Below, piece after piece: positions 16,798 through 25,539 of a DNA stretch of 64,000 nucleotides (the stretch's first letter is position 1; every line of letters starts with the position of its first letter). Below the pieces are notes generated by a model. That model had not been told where the DNA came from. It saw only the letters and a list, made by a program, of their open reading frames with translations, and did not search any database. The translations under genes were made by a program, and so were the position numbers. Origin of the DNA: CAZVEE01 sp964625525 (GTDB lineage Bacteria; Pseudomonadota; Alphaproteobacteria; JAJFIK01); assembly GCA_964625525.1 (NCBI GenBank), contig CAZVEE010000005.1:10998-74997 (forward strand). The letters run 5' to 3'.

Positions 16798-17714
16798 TGC
16801 TAGAGCTGCTCGCGATCCTGTTCGCGCTGCCCATTGTGGGGCTAATCGTCTGGCCGTTATGGCGGGCGCAAGCCCGCGTGGCGGCGGTTTTGGTGGCGGT
16901 GGTGCTGCTCGGCGGCGGCGCGGGGCTTTACAATCTGCTCGGGTCGCCGACGCTGCCGCCGGCACCTTATGAGCCGCGCCTGCAAGCTCTGCGGGCCCAG
17001 CCGCCCGAGGCGCTGACATTGGGCGAGGTCATCCACATTATGGAAGCCGAGATCCGCGCCCGCCCCGAGGATGGGGTGGGCTGGCGGCATTTGGGCACGC
17101 TCTACACCATGGCCGGCGCCTATGATCATGGGGTGCATGCATTGGGCCGCGCGGTGAGCCTGGGCCAGAGCGATGCCGACACCCTGTCGCGCCTGGGCGA
17201 AGCGCTGGTGCTGGAAGCGGGGGGGCAGGTCACGCCTCGGGCCCGTGCGGTGTTCGAGGCGGTGCTGGAGCAGGCCCCCGCCACGCCTCGCGCCCGCTAC
17301 TACGCCGCTCTGGACTTGGAACAGCAGGGCGAGGGGGATGCGGCTGCGTCGGCCTATGGGGCCTTGGTGGCTGATCTGCCCCCCGAATCGCCTTGGGCCG
17401 GGCAGGCCGCCACCCGCCGCGCTGCCTTAACGCCGGGCCCCGACAGCGCCGCGGTGGAAGCCGCGGCTGCCTTGTCGCCGGAAGACCGCCTGGCCATGGT
17501 CGAAGGCATGGTGGCCGGTCTCGCCGATCGCCTGGAGGCCGATCCCATGGATCCAGCCGGCTGGGCCCGGCTCCTGCGCAGCTATCTGGTCCTGGGTCGG
17601 GAGGCGGACGCTCGCGCCGCCCTGGCGCAAGCCCGCAACGCGCTGAGCGGGTCGCCGGACCAGTTGCGCGAGGTGGAAGCCGCCGCCCGGGGGCTTGGCC
17701 TCGCCACGCAATGA
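16794..17714 (+). CDS. ccmI: Cytochrome c maturation TPR protein CcmI (CycH)
   Basis: A 306-residue membrane protein. Two N-terminal membrane segments (about residues 5-23 and 30-48) are followed by a periplasmic TPR domain (VGWRHLGTLYTMAGAYDHGVHALGRAVSLG; later repeats to residue 195) and a helical C-terminal part. CcmI chaperones apocytochrome c to the CcmF/H heme lyase. The start is ATG overlapping the methyltransferase stop. ccmE, which normally follows, is missing: 708 bp without a convincing gene separate it from ccmF. Confidence 0.85.
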   Translation: MMLELLAILFALPIVGLIVWPLWRAQARVAAVLVAVVLLGGGAGLYNLLGSPTLPPAPYEPRLQALRAQPPEALTLGEVIHIMEAEIRARPEDGVGWRHLGTLYTMAGAYDHGVHALGRAVSLGQSDADTLSRLGEALVLEAGGQVTPRARAVFEAVLEQAPATPRARYYAALDLEQQGEGDAAASAYGALVADLPPESPWAGQAATRRAALTPGPDSAAVEAAAALSPEDRLAMVEGMVAGLADRLEADPMDPAGWARLLRSYLVLGREADARAALAQARNALSGSPDQLREVEAAARGLGLATQ

Positions 17715-17838
17715 GTGGCCCCTCACGCTCTTGTGGAGGGAATTATCAACCAATCCCGGCTAGTCTGAGACTGACCGGTGGGTGTCTGGCGCCCCCCGTG
17801 TGGAGTCGATTTTTTGTCACTTCGCCGTGAAAGGGTCT

Positions 17839-17866
17839 TTTTGAAAGATTTATGACGTACTATACT
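17839..17866 (+). promoter_or_regulatory. Putative promoter upstream of ccmF
   Basis: TTTTGA (17839-17844) and TATACT (17861-17866) are separated by 16 bp in the AT-rich part of the ccmI-ccmF gap. It faces ccmF, more than 500 bp away, or an unrecognised RNA. Confidence 0.35.
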
Positions 17867-18014
17867 CTTGGGCTTGATGGTCGGGTTCAGGCTGTGGTTG
17901 AATACCTGTCAGAACGACCGATCTAATTCTCTAAGTCGGGGATGAGCCCACGCAAGAGCGATCCGGCGCGGACAAACGCACCAGATCGCCAGCATGGTGG
18001 GTCTATGGGCACAA

Positions 18015-18080
18015 GGCCGATGGTCAGACGGCCAAAGGCCGATGGTCAGACGGCCAAAGGCCGATGGTCAGACGACCAAA
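18015..18080. repeat. Three 22-bp tandem repeats
   Basis: The units at 18015-18036 and 18037-18058 are identical; the third (18059-18080) differs at one base. The core is GATGGTCAGACGGCC. The period is not a multiple of three and no gene contains it. Confidence 0.9.
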
Positions 18081-18422
18081 GACCGAACGCCCGGTTTAGA
18101 GTTTTCACATTTGGGCGAGTGACTGCGCCAAATCGTGCTCTCCGGTGGAAACAAACCCGCCGGTCTTACATATCCTCTTTACGTCCCGCGAATGCGCGGC
18201 CACTGCGGGGCGTAACGGGGCGGGTTAGCCCAACGGTTTCATCCCCCCTCTCGCCGAGGGTTGACCCGCCCCAATTAAGCCCTATTCGGCGCCAAGTGCA
18301 ACCTCACTGCCAATTGTCTTGTGTTTTGTGCGTTCCGTCGCAGACCCCCAGTAGATCTGGACCACAACGGCCCCACCCCTTATGTGGAAGTCTCCGCATG
18401 AAAAGTCGGGGAGGCCGCGACA

Positions 18423-20453
18423 GTGAGCACGGAACTTGGACACTTTGCCCTGTGCCTGGCATTCGTGCTGGCGCTGGTGCAAGGCGTACTGCCGCTGGCG
18501 GCGGGACCCCTGGGGCGACCGGAATGGCGGTCCGTGGCGGTGCCCGCGGCGCAGGCGCAGTTCGTGCTGCTGGCCTTGTCCTTCGCGGCGCTGACGGCGG
18601 CGTTTCTCGCCTCCGATTATTCCGTGCGCCTGGTGGTGGCCCATTCCCACTCGGCCAAGCCCTGGCTCTACAAGCTGACGGGGGTGTGGGGCAATCATGA
18701 AGGCTCCATGTTGCTCTGGGCGTTGATTTTGGCGCTGTTTGGCGCCATTGCCGCGACAGCGCACCAAAGCCTCCGCCAGAGCTTCCGCGCCCATGTGCTT
18801 GGGGTGCAAGGGCTGATCGGCGCGGCCTTCTTAGCCTTTATCTTGTTCACCTCTAATCCGTTCATGCGCATGGATCCCGCGCCGCTGGAGGGGCAGGACC
18901 TCAACCCCCTCTTGCAGGATCCGGGGCTGGCCTTCCATCCGCCGTTTCTCTATCTGGGCTATGTGGGCTTCTCCATCACCTTTGCCTTCGCCGTTGCAGC
19001 CCTGATTGAGGGCCGTGTGGACGGGACCTGGGCGCGGGCACTGCGCCCCTGGGCGCTGGGCGCTTGGATGGCGCTGACCTTGGGCATCGCGCTTGGCTCC
19101 TGGTGGGCCTATTACGAGCTGGGCGGGGGCGGCTGGTGGTTCTGGGATCCGGTGGAGAATGCCTCGCTCATGCCCTGGCTGTTGGGCACGGCGCTGCTGC
19201 ATTCGGTCATTGTGGTGGAAAAGCGCGGCGCGCTGCGCCAATGGACCGTGCTGCTGGCGATTTTGACATTTGTTATGAGCCTGCTGGGGACGTTCCTGGT
19301 GCGCGCGGGCGTGCTCACCTCGGTCCATGCCTTTGCCAATGATCCCGAACGCGGGGTCTTTATCTTGATGATCTTGGTGGCGGTGACTGGCGCCGCGCTC
19401 GCGCTCTATGCCGTGCGGGCGCGCAGCTTGGCGGGCGGTGGCGCGTTTGCGCCGGTGAGCCGGGAAGGGGCCCTCATCCTCAACAACCTGATCCTGGTGA
19501 CTGTCTGCGCCACAGTGTTGATCGGCACGCTCTATCCGCTGTTTTTGGACGCGCTCGGGGCGGGCGCGATTTCCGTCGGGCCACCCTATTTCAACATGAC
19601 CGTGGTGCCGTTGATGCTGCCGCTGTTGGCGGTGTTGCCGGTGGGGGCCATGCTTGCTTGGAAAAAGGCAGACGCGGGCGCGGTGCTCAGCCGGCTCTAT
19701 GCGGCCGTGGGCGCGGCCGTTTTGACCATCGTGCTGGTGCTGGCCTTCACCGGCGGTGGGCCGGTGCTGGCGGCGCTGGGCATGGGGCTTGCGGCGTGGC
19801 TCGTGGTGGGCGCCTTTGCCGATGTCGCGGAGCGGGCGGGCCTGTGGCGGCGTCCGGTGGATTGGGCCCATGGCTTTCGCGCCTTCGGCCGCGCCTTGCG
19901 TTTGCCGCGCGCAGTGTGGGGCCAGGCACTCGCCCATGCGGGCCTGGGTATCATGGTGGCGGGCATTGTCGGCGTCACGGCCTATGAGACCGAACTCATC
20001 AAACGCATGAGCCCCGGTGAGAGCATGGCCGTAGGCCCCTACAGCTTACGCTTTGACCAGGTCCGCGAGGCCGACGGATCCAACTATCGCGCCACCCAAG
20101 GCGTCTTCCACCTGCAGCGTGATGGCGAGACCGTGGCCGTGCTGACACCGGAGCGCCGCTTCTACCCGGCCGCCCGCCAGCCCACCACCGAAGTGGGCAT
20201 CTACACGACCGGCTTCGGCGACATCTATGTGGCCCTGGGCGAATCCCAGGCGGCACAGACCGGCAGTGGCACGGCCTGGACCGTCCGCGCCTGGGAGAAG
20301 CCGTTGATCCCCTGGATCTGGGGGGGCGCGCTGGTGATGGTCTTTGGCGGCGGTCTCGCCCTGGTCGCGCGGCGCCCGGCGGTGCGGATGCAGATGGCCG
20401 AGGCGGCGCAGACCGAGCCGGCCGGCCGGCTGGGACCGGAGCGCACGGCATGA
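18423..20453 (+). CDS. ccmF: Cytochrome c heme lyase subunit CcmF (CycK)
   Basis: A 676-residue polytopic membrane protein of the heme handling family. The tryptophan-rich heme-binding WWD segment reads GGGGWWFWDPVENASLMPW (about residues 235-255), with conserved periplasmic histidines nearby. About 14-15 hydrophobic segments and a periplasmic domain before the last helix match the family (usual length 640-680). With CcmH and CcmI it attaches heme to CXXCH apocytochromes. The start is GTG with GGGAGG 9 nt upstream. The stop overlaps the ccmH start (ATGA). Confidence 0.95.
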   Translation: MSTELGHFALCLAFVLALVQGVLPLAAGPLGRPEWRSVAVPAAQAQFVLLALSFAALTAAFLASDYSVRLVVAHSHSAKPWLYKLTGVWGNHEGSMLLWALILALFGAIAATAHQSLRQSFRAHVLGVQGLIGAAFLAFILFTSNPFMRMDPAPLEGQDLNPLLQDPGLAFHPPFLYLGYVGFSITFAFAVAALIEGRVDGTWARALRPWALGAWMALTLGIALGSWWAYYELGGGGWWFWDPVENASLMPWLLGTALLHSVIVVEKRGALRQWTVLLAILTFVMSLLGTFLVRAGVLTSVHAFANDPERGVFILMILVAVTGAALALYAVRARSLAGGGAFAPVSREGALILNNLILVTVCATVLIGTLYPLFLDALGAGAISVGPPYFNMTVVPLMLPLLAVLPVGAMLAWKKADAGAVLSRLYAAVGAAVLTIVLVLAFTGGGPVLAALGMGLAAWLVVGAFADVAERAGLWRRPVDWAHGFRAFGRALRLPRAVWGQALAHAGLGIMVAGIVGVTAYETELIKRMSPGESMAVGPYSLRFDQVREADGSNYRATQGVFHLQRDGETVAVLTPERRFYPAARQPTTEVGIYTTGFGDIYVALGESQAAQTGSGTAWTVRAWEKPLIPWIWGGALVMVFGGGLALVARRPAVRMQMAEAAQTEPAGRLGPERTA

Positions 20454-20869
20454 GAGCCTTTCTGAGTGTCCTTCTGGGCCTGCTGTTGCTCGTGTCACCA
20501 CCGGCCTTGGCGCTGGAGCCCGACGAAGTGCTGGACGACCCGGTGCTGGAGCAGCGGGCGCGGGACTTGTCCCGGGAGTTGCGCTGCCTGGTCTGTCAGA
20601 ACGAGAGCATTGACGACTCGCCCGCGCCGCTCGCCCGCGATCTGCGCATTCTGGTGCGCGAGCGGCTGGTGGCCGGTGATACCAACGCTGAGGTGCTGGC
20701 CTTTGTGCGCGAGCGCTACGGCGACTATGTGCTGATGACCCCGCCGGTGCAGGCCAACACGGGCTTGTTATGGGCCGCACCGCTTCTGGTCTTGATTGCG
20801 GGAATCGGACTTGCCATCCATCTGTTCCGGGCGCATAGGCTGAGTGCGGAGGACGCTGCCGGCGACTGA
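20450..20869 (+). CDS. ccmH: Cytochrome c maturation thiol reductase CcmH (CycL)
   Basis: A 139-residue membrane-anchored periplasmic protein. A signal peptide (residues 1-21) is followed by the redox motif LRCLVCQNESIDDS (about residues 43-56), a three-helix bundle with FVRERYGDYVLM, and a C-terminal membrane helix (about 104-124). It reduces the apocytochrome CXXCH disulfide before heme attachment. It is coupled to ccmF by a 4-bp overlap. No ccmG lies between; in alphaproteobacteria ccmG is usually with ccmABCD elsewhere. Confidence 0.93.
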   Translation: MRAFLSVLLGLLLLVSPPALALEPDEVLDDPVLEQRARDLSRELRCLVCQNESIDDSPAPLARDLRILVRERLVAGDTNAEVLAFVRERYGDYVLMTPPVQANTGLLWAAPLLVLIAGIGLAIHLFRAHRLSAEDAAGD

Positions 20870-20902
20870 GCGTCCATCCGACACAATCAAAGGAGTGGAC
20901 CC

Positions 20903-22141
20903 ATGGCCGCCGCCGAGCGCATCACTTTTCCCGGCAGTACAGGCGCGACCCTGGCCGCGCGGTTGGACCGGCCCGGTAATGGGCGCCCGCGTGCCTTCGC
21001 GCTGTTTGCCCATTGTTTTTCCTGTTCCAAGGATATATTCGCGGCGGCCCGCATTTCCCAGGCGCTGGGCGATCACGGCATCGCGGTGTTGCGCTTCGAT
21101 TCCACCGGGCTCGGTCATTCCGACGGGGATTTCGCCAACACCAATTTCTCCTCCAATGTGGAGGACCTGCTCGCGGCTGTGGACTACATGCGGGCCCATC
21201 AAGAGGCGCCGGCGCTGCTGATCGGCCATTCCCTTGGCGGTGCGGCGGTCCTCATGGCGGCGGCCCAGGTGCCTGAAGCGCGCGCGGTCGTCACGCTCGC
21301 GGCCCCCGCCGACACCGAGCATGTGGTGAACAATTTCATTGAGCACCTGCCCGAGATCGAAGCGCGCGGCGAGGCTCAAGTGCAGCTCGGCGGCCGGCCT
21401 TTCACCATCAAGCAGCAATTCGTGGAGGATCTGCAGGGGCAGAAAGTGGTCGAGGCCGCCAAAGAGCTCAAGCGCGCCTATCTGGTCATGCATGCCCCCC
21501 TCGACCAGACCGTGGGCATCGACAATGCCACGCGGCTGTTCGTGGCGGCGCGCCATCCAAAGAGCTTTGTGTCCCTCGATAATGCCGATCACCTTATTAC
21601 CCGCCGGGCCGACGCTCATTATGCGGCCGAAGTGATTGCTGCGTGGGCCAGCCGCTATCTGACCGAGGGGGAGGACGCGCAAGGCACGCCGGGCCTTGCC
21701 AATCCTCCTGCGAGCACGGTGACCGTGCGCGAAACCGACGACCGGTCTTACGCAGCGGAGATGGCCGCGGGGCGTCACCGCCTGTTCGGTGATCAGCCCA
21801 TGCCCATCGGTCAAGACCTGGGGCCAAATCCTTACGACTATCTGTCCTTGTCCCTTGCTCTGTGCACGACGCAAACGGTGCGCATGTATGCCGGCCGCAA
21901 GAAACTCGACTTGGCGCCCGTGACCGTCTCCGTGCATTCCGAGAAGGTCTATACCGAGGATTGTGAAGGCTGCGTGGATGGGAAGGGGATGAAAGTCTTG
22001 CACCTGACCCGCACGCTGATCCTGCCGCCTGATGTGCCCCAGGACGTGGCCGCGCGATTGCTGGAGATTGCTGACCGGTGTCCAGTGCATCAGACCTTGG
22101 CGCACCACCATGCGGTGATCACAACATCTCTGGGCAGCTAA
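20903..22141 (+). CDS. Bifunctional alpha/beta hydrolase-OsmC family protein
   Basis: A 412-residue fusion. Residues 1-255 form an alpha/beta hydrolase with the nucleophile elbow GHSLGGAA (Ser about 113) and a late NADHLITRRAD carrying the probable catalytic His. Residues 275-410 are an OsmC/Ohr-like domain with redox cysteines in LALCTTQTVRMYA and RCPVHQTL. OsmC proteins reduce organic hydroperoxides, so the fusion may hydrolyse and detoxify peroxidised esters; this is inference. This domain pair is a known recurrent fusion. An AGGAG site lies about 8 nt before the ATG. It stands alone after the ccm genes, with a long non-coding stretch downstream. Confidence 0.9.
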   Translation: MAAAERITFPGSTGATLAARLDRPGNGRPRAFALFAHCFSCSKDIFAAARISQALGDHGIAVLRFDSTGLGHSDGDFANTNFSSNVEDLLAAVDYMRAHQEAPALLIGHSLGGAAVLMAAAQVPEARAVVTLAAPADTEHVVNNFIEHLPEIEARGEAQVQLGGRPFTIKQQFVEDLQGQKVVEAAKELKRAYLVMHAPLDQTVGIDNATRLFVAARHPKSFVSLDNADHLITRRADAHYAAEVIAAWASRYLTEGEDAQGTPGLANPPASTVTVRETDDRSYAAEMAAGRHRLFGDQPMPIGQDLGPNPYDYLSLSLALCTTQTVRMYAGRKKLDLAPVTVSVHSEKVYTEDCEGCVDGKGMKVLHLTRTLILPPDVPQDVAARLLEIADRCPVHQTLAHHHAVITTSLGS

Positions 22142-22582
22142 GATCCCGGGCCGCGTGATCGCAGTCACACAACCGTTTGTGCCAATCCGGGAAGGGCTGT
22201 CAGGCTCGCACTTCTGCCTTACCCTGCTCTGTGTCCACCGAAGACGTGCCGAGTCGTCTTCAAGACTGTCCGTATCGTAACCTTTTCGACAGTTCTGTTT
22301 AAGGTGCCTACGGATAGGCTTGCATTGAAATCGGCGCCGATGGTTAGGCGGACGGGGATGGGAGATGAGGTCGTCAAGAGCCTGACTCCAAAAGCGACGG
22401 ATCGCACGAACTCTTCCCGTTCTAGTCTTGCAATCGGATCTTCGGATCGCCCATCGCGGGCGCCCTCTGCAATGGGCTTGCCACGCGACCGCGCGAGGGA
22501 TGAGACGCCTCAATCCGAGTCATCGGAGCAGGCTGAAGAGTTGTCTGGGGGCCAGCGCTGAAGTGCTGGTTGGCAAGGGGTG

Positions 22583-22641
22583 GAGATCGCAGGCGCAGGG
22601 CTGAAGCATGGCGGTGTTATCGACCACGCTCCTGCGATCTC
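22583..22641. other. 11-bp perfect inverted repeat, possible RNA hairpin
   Basis: GAGATCGCAGG (22583-22593) pairs with CCTGCGATCTC (22631-22641) around a 37-nt loop, in the gap without genes. It may be a structured RNA element or a protein-binding site. Confidence 0.4.
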
Positions 22642-22929
22642 AGCCGCCTTGGCATGGAACACGTGGCACGCAAAGACGGTCACACTCCTTGTCCCCGTGA
22701 ACCAAGAGACGCGCCGCATACGAATGGTGTGCGGCATGAGATGGACTTGCAGCGCAGGACAGCGCGCAGTCCTCAGCATGGAAACTGCCTTAAACGGCAG
22801 AGTTGAGACGACAGCACGGTGGCGCGGTACTCTCCGGACGGAGATCACGATCCTCATAAAGGATCCCGCCAGATGTCACCGGCCGGGAGACAGCGGCCCC
22901 CGCCCCGTCACTCCATTGGGGCCGTTGTA

Positions 22930-22990
22930 GGGCTACACTGGTGGTGGGCGACCTCATCCCCCCGACCTGCCCCGGTGTAGCCCTTAATTT
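22930..22990 (+). terminator. Terminator-like hairpin in the gene-free gap
   Basis: GGGCTACAC (22930-22938) pairs with GTGTAGCCC (22975-22983), and the following bases are TTAATTT. The loop is long (36 nt) and GC-rich. It could end a non-coding transcript read on the plus strand. Confidence 0.4.
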
Positions 22991-23314
22991 ATGGTCATGA
23001 TGATAGGGTCGCAAGCGGTCGACGGGTCCGATCCTGCGGGAGCGGGCCGGCGACCCCCGTGAATGGTCATCGGATACAGGCTGTGTTCAGATGACTCATG
23101 AAGCGCGCGAGGCGGCGGTGTGACCGCGGACCAAGAGGCCCCCTGGCGCATTTCCGCCTTGTTTTTCATCGACTTTGATCTGACTTCGACAGGATGTGGC
23201 GGCGGTAGGCATATCACTAAGAGCAGGATCGAACCGATGGAAACTCTGATCCACCCTAGCCCTGGCCAGCCCGCAAGCGGCGGTCAGCGGAACGACGCTC
23301 AGGACACCCTCACA

Positions 23315-23992
23315 ATGCGTATTTTGGTTATTGAGGATGATCGCGAAGCGGCGGCCTATCTGGTCAAAGGCCTGAAGGAAAGCGGCCACGTGGTCGATCA
23401 TGCCGCCGATGGCGGCGAGGGGCTCGAAATGGCCCGGGTCGGCCAATACGATCTGCTCATCGTCGATCGTATGTTGCCGGTCATGGACGGATTGTCCGTG
23501 GTCACCACATTGCGTGCTGAAAGCAACGCCACACCGGTGTTGTTCCTCAGCGCCTTGGGCCAGGTGGATGACCGGGTCAAAGGCCTCAAGCATGGCGGCG
23601 ACGATTACCTCGTCAAACCCTATGCCTTCACCGAGTTGCTGGCGCGCATGGAAGCGCTGGTGCGTCGGCGCACGCCCGACGAAGTGCAGACGCGCTTCGT
23701 GGTCGGCGATCTGGAGATGGACATCCTGAAGCGCAAAGTGCGCCGCGGCGACAAAGCCATCGATCTTCAGCCCCGCGAGTTCCGCCTGCTGGAATATCTT
23801 ATGAAGCATGCGGGCCAAGTGGTGACGCGCACCATGCTCCTTGAGAATGTGTGGGAGTATCACTTCGATCCCCAGACCAACGTGATCGACGTGCACATCT
23901 CTCGCCTGCGCGCGAAAATCGATAAGAACTTCGATCAACCACTGCTGCACACGGTGCGTGGCGCGGGCTACACTCTGCGCGCCAGCCTGTAA
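23315..23992 (+). CDS. OmpR-family response regulator
   Basis: A 225-residue regulator with a receiver domain (acidic VIEDDR, phospho-Asp in LLIVDRMLPVMDG, Lys in YLVKPYAF) and a C-terminal winged helix ending NFDQPLLHTVRGAGYTLRA. The ATG at 23315 gives the canonical MRILVIEDD start; an in-frame ATG at 23237 would add 26 residues without family support. A kinase gene follows 131 nt downstream. In alphaproteobacteria a pair like this sits between degP and glnE and belongs to the envelope-stress type; here degP is absent and four other genes separate the pair from glnE. Confidence 0.9.
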   Translation: MRILVIEDDREAAAYLVKGLKESGHVVDHAADGGEGLEMARVGQYDLLIVDRMLPVMDGLSVVTTLRAESNATPVLFLSALGQVDDRVKGLKHGGDDYLVKPYAFTELLARMEALVRRRTPDEVQTRFVVGDLEMDILKRKVRRGDKAIDLQPREFRLLEYLMKHAGQVVTRTMLLENVWEYHFDPQTNVIDVHISRLRAKIDKNFDQPLLHTVRGAGYTLRASL

Positions 23993-24123
23993 GTTGGCGC
24001 CACGCGCGCTTCGGAGCGCACGCGAGATCCATGCGGTTCGGGCCCTGGCGTGAGCGGGGCACGGACCGCGTTGCCTGTCCCGGACCCACCCCGTCCGGCG
24101 GACGGCCTGCCGGGGGACACGCC

Positions 24124-25539
24124 ATGGGGGAACGGCCAAATCTTCTCAACACTGCGGTCTTCAAGCTGACCTTGATCTACATGATCATATTCGGGGGCTT
24201 TGCCTCGCTGATCGTGGTGTTCTTCTACTATTCAACGGTCACCTTCATGGCTCGCCAGACCGACCAGACTATCCAGGCGGAGGTGGTCGGGCTCGCGGAA
24301 GCCAATCGGGGCATGGGATCGCGCCAGGGGTTGCTCGATATCGTCACCCGGCGCAGCGAAGAACTCAGCGACAGCCTCTATCTGCTCGCCAGCGAAGACC
24401 GCACCCGCATCGCCGGCAATCTGGTGGCCTGGCCCGAAGGCCAGCTCGATGACGGGGCTTGGATCACCTTTCCCTATGAGCGGCAGACCCGCGACGGGGT
24501 CGAGACCCGCCAGGCCCGCGCCCGTATCTTTCAGCTCACCAGCGGTGACATGCTGGTGGTGGGCCGGGACATCGAGCAGCGTCTGGATATTGAAAGCACT
24601 CTGACCTTCGCGCTTTTCACTGCGATTGGTTTCATCTTGTTGGTGGGCGGGGGCGGCGGTGTGGTGTTGTCGCGCAGTGTGTTGCACCGGATTGACCGCA
24701 TCAACCGCACCAGCCGCGATATCATGGCCGGTGATTTGTCCCGCCGCGTGCCGGTCCAGGGCGAGGATGACGAGCTTGATCAGCTCGCTGATAACCTCAA
24801 CGCCATGCTGGAGCAGATCGAGCGGCTGATGACCGGCATGAAAGAGGTCACGGACAATGTGGCCCATGATCTGCGCTCGCCTCTGACGCGGCTGCGCAAC
24901 CGCCTTGAAGTGGCGCTGATGTCCCAGGGCGAGGAAGACGAGTACCGGGCCGCCATCGAGAAATCCATTCAAGATGCCGATCACCTGCTCGCCACGTTCA
25001 ATGCGCTCCTCAGCATTGCTCAGCTTGAGGCGGGCGCCTCGCGCGATTCCATGGGGCCGGTCGCGGCTGGCGATGTGGTGCGCGATATCGCCGAGCTTTA
25101 CGAGCCCGTGGCAGAATCAAAGGATGTCTCCTTCGATCTGAACGCCGAGGGGCAGGGCGTGGTGTGGGGTAATCGCGAGCTTCTGTCCCAGGCCATGGCC
25201 AATCTCATGGACAATGCCATCAAATACACGCCCGGCGGCGGGGCCGTAACGGTCCGGCTGCATCTGCCGGATGCGGAGGATCCCATGGTGCGGGTATCCG
25301 TCTGTGACAGTGGGCCGGGCATTCCCGAAAGCGATCGCACCCGCGTGCTCAAGCGGTTTGTGCGTCTGGAGGCGAGCCGCAATACCCCTGGCAGCGGCCT
25401 CGGCCTAAGCCTCGTCTCGGCGGTCGCGCGCATGCATGATGGCGCCCTCAGCCTCGGGGACAGCGACCTGGCCCCCGGCAAGGGCCGCACCGCGCCAGGG
25501 CTGAAAGCAACAATCCACCTGCCCCATAAACCGCTTTAG
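24124..25539 (+). CDS. Sensor histidine kinase with HAMP domain
   Basis: A 471-residue kinase. Two membrane helices (about residues 15-40 and 155-180) flank a periplasmic domain. The HAMP linker (SRSVLHRIDRINRTSRDIMAGDL) leads to the H-box VAHDLRSPLTRLRN, the N box MANLMDNAIKY, G1 DSGPGIP and G2 GSGLGLSLV. The ATG at 24124 follows GGGGGA; the frame continues upstream but without a family N-terminus. It probably pairs with the regulator at 23315-23992. The stop overlaps the convergent C13 peptidase stop by 4 bp. Confidence 0.9.
   Translation: MGERPNLLNTAVFKLTLIYMIIFGGFASLIVVFFYYSTVTFMARQTDQTIQAEVVGLAEANRGMGSRQGLLDIVTRRSEELSDSLYLLASEDRTRIAGNLVAWPEGQLDDGAWITFPYERQTRDGVETRQARARIFQLTSGDMLVVGRDIEQRLDIESTLTFALFTAIGFILLVGGGGGVVLSRSVLHRIDRINRTSRDIMAGDLSRRVPVQGEDDELDQLADNLNAMLEQIERLMTGMKEVTDNVAHDLRSPLTRLRNRLEVALMSQGEEDEYRAAIEKSIQDADHLLATFNALLSIAQLEAGASRDSMGPVAAGDVVRDIAELYEPVAESKDVSFDLNAEGQGVVWGNRELLSQAMANLMDNAIKYTPGGGAVTVRLHLPDAEDPMVRVSVCDSGPGIPESDRTRVLKRFVRLEASRNTPGSGLGLSLVSAVARMHDGALSLGDSDLAPGKGRTAPGLKATIHLPHKPL

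Larger units (their letters stand above)
17715..18422. other. 708-bp gene-free gap between ccmI and ccmF
   Basis: No convincing gene is visible. The stretch is less GC-rich than its neighbours at 17800-17950. It holds a possible promoter (17839-17866), three 22-bp tandem repeats (18015-18080) and a 9-bp inverted repeat with a 38-nt loop (18217-18225 with 18264-18272). One long frame (17942 onward) runs through the repeats into ccmF out of frame and lacks any recognisable domain. In relatives ccmE (cycJ) occupies this spot. No CcmE motif could be seen. Confidence 0.7.
22142..23314. other. 1.17-kb gap without a convincing gene before the second regulator
   Basis: Short frames exist on both strands but none shows a recognisable domain or a good ribosome site. 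The best one (22580-22930, +) looks partly protein-like near its start (AGLKHGGVIDHAPAISAALA) but matches nothing I know. Two inverted repeats stand out: 22583-22593 with 22631-22641 (11 bp perfect) and 22930-22938 with 22975-22983 (9 bp, followed by TTAATTT). In rhizobia-like order degP lies here; no serine protease motif could be read. Confidence 0.6.

Noticed and set aside
17942..18700. A 252-codon open frame spanning the 22-bp repeats and entering ccmF
   Set aside because: Its second half is the ccmF gene in another frame, it has no recognisable domain, and the period-22 repeats give a low-complexity, arginine-rich product.
22580..22930. A 116-codon plus-strand frame in the gap before the second regulator
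   Set aside because: The beginning looks slightly protein-like, but there is no ribosome site of note, no family, and an equally long frame lies on the other strand. Left as unassigned sequence.
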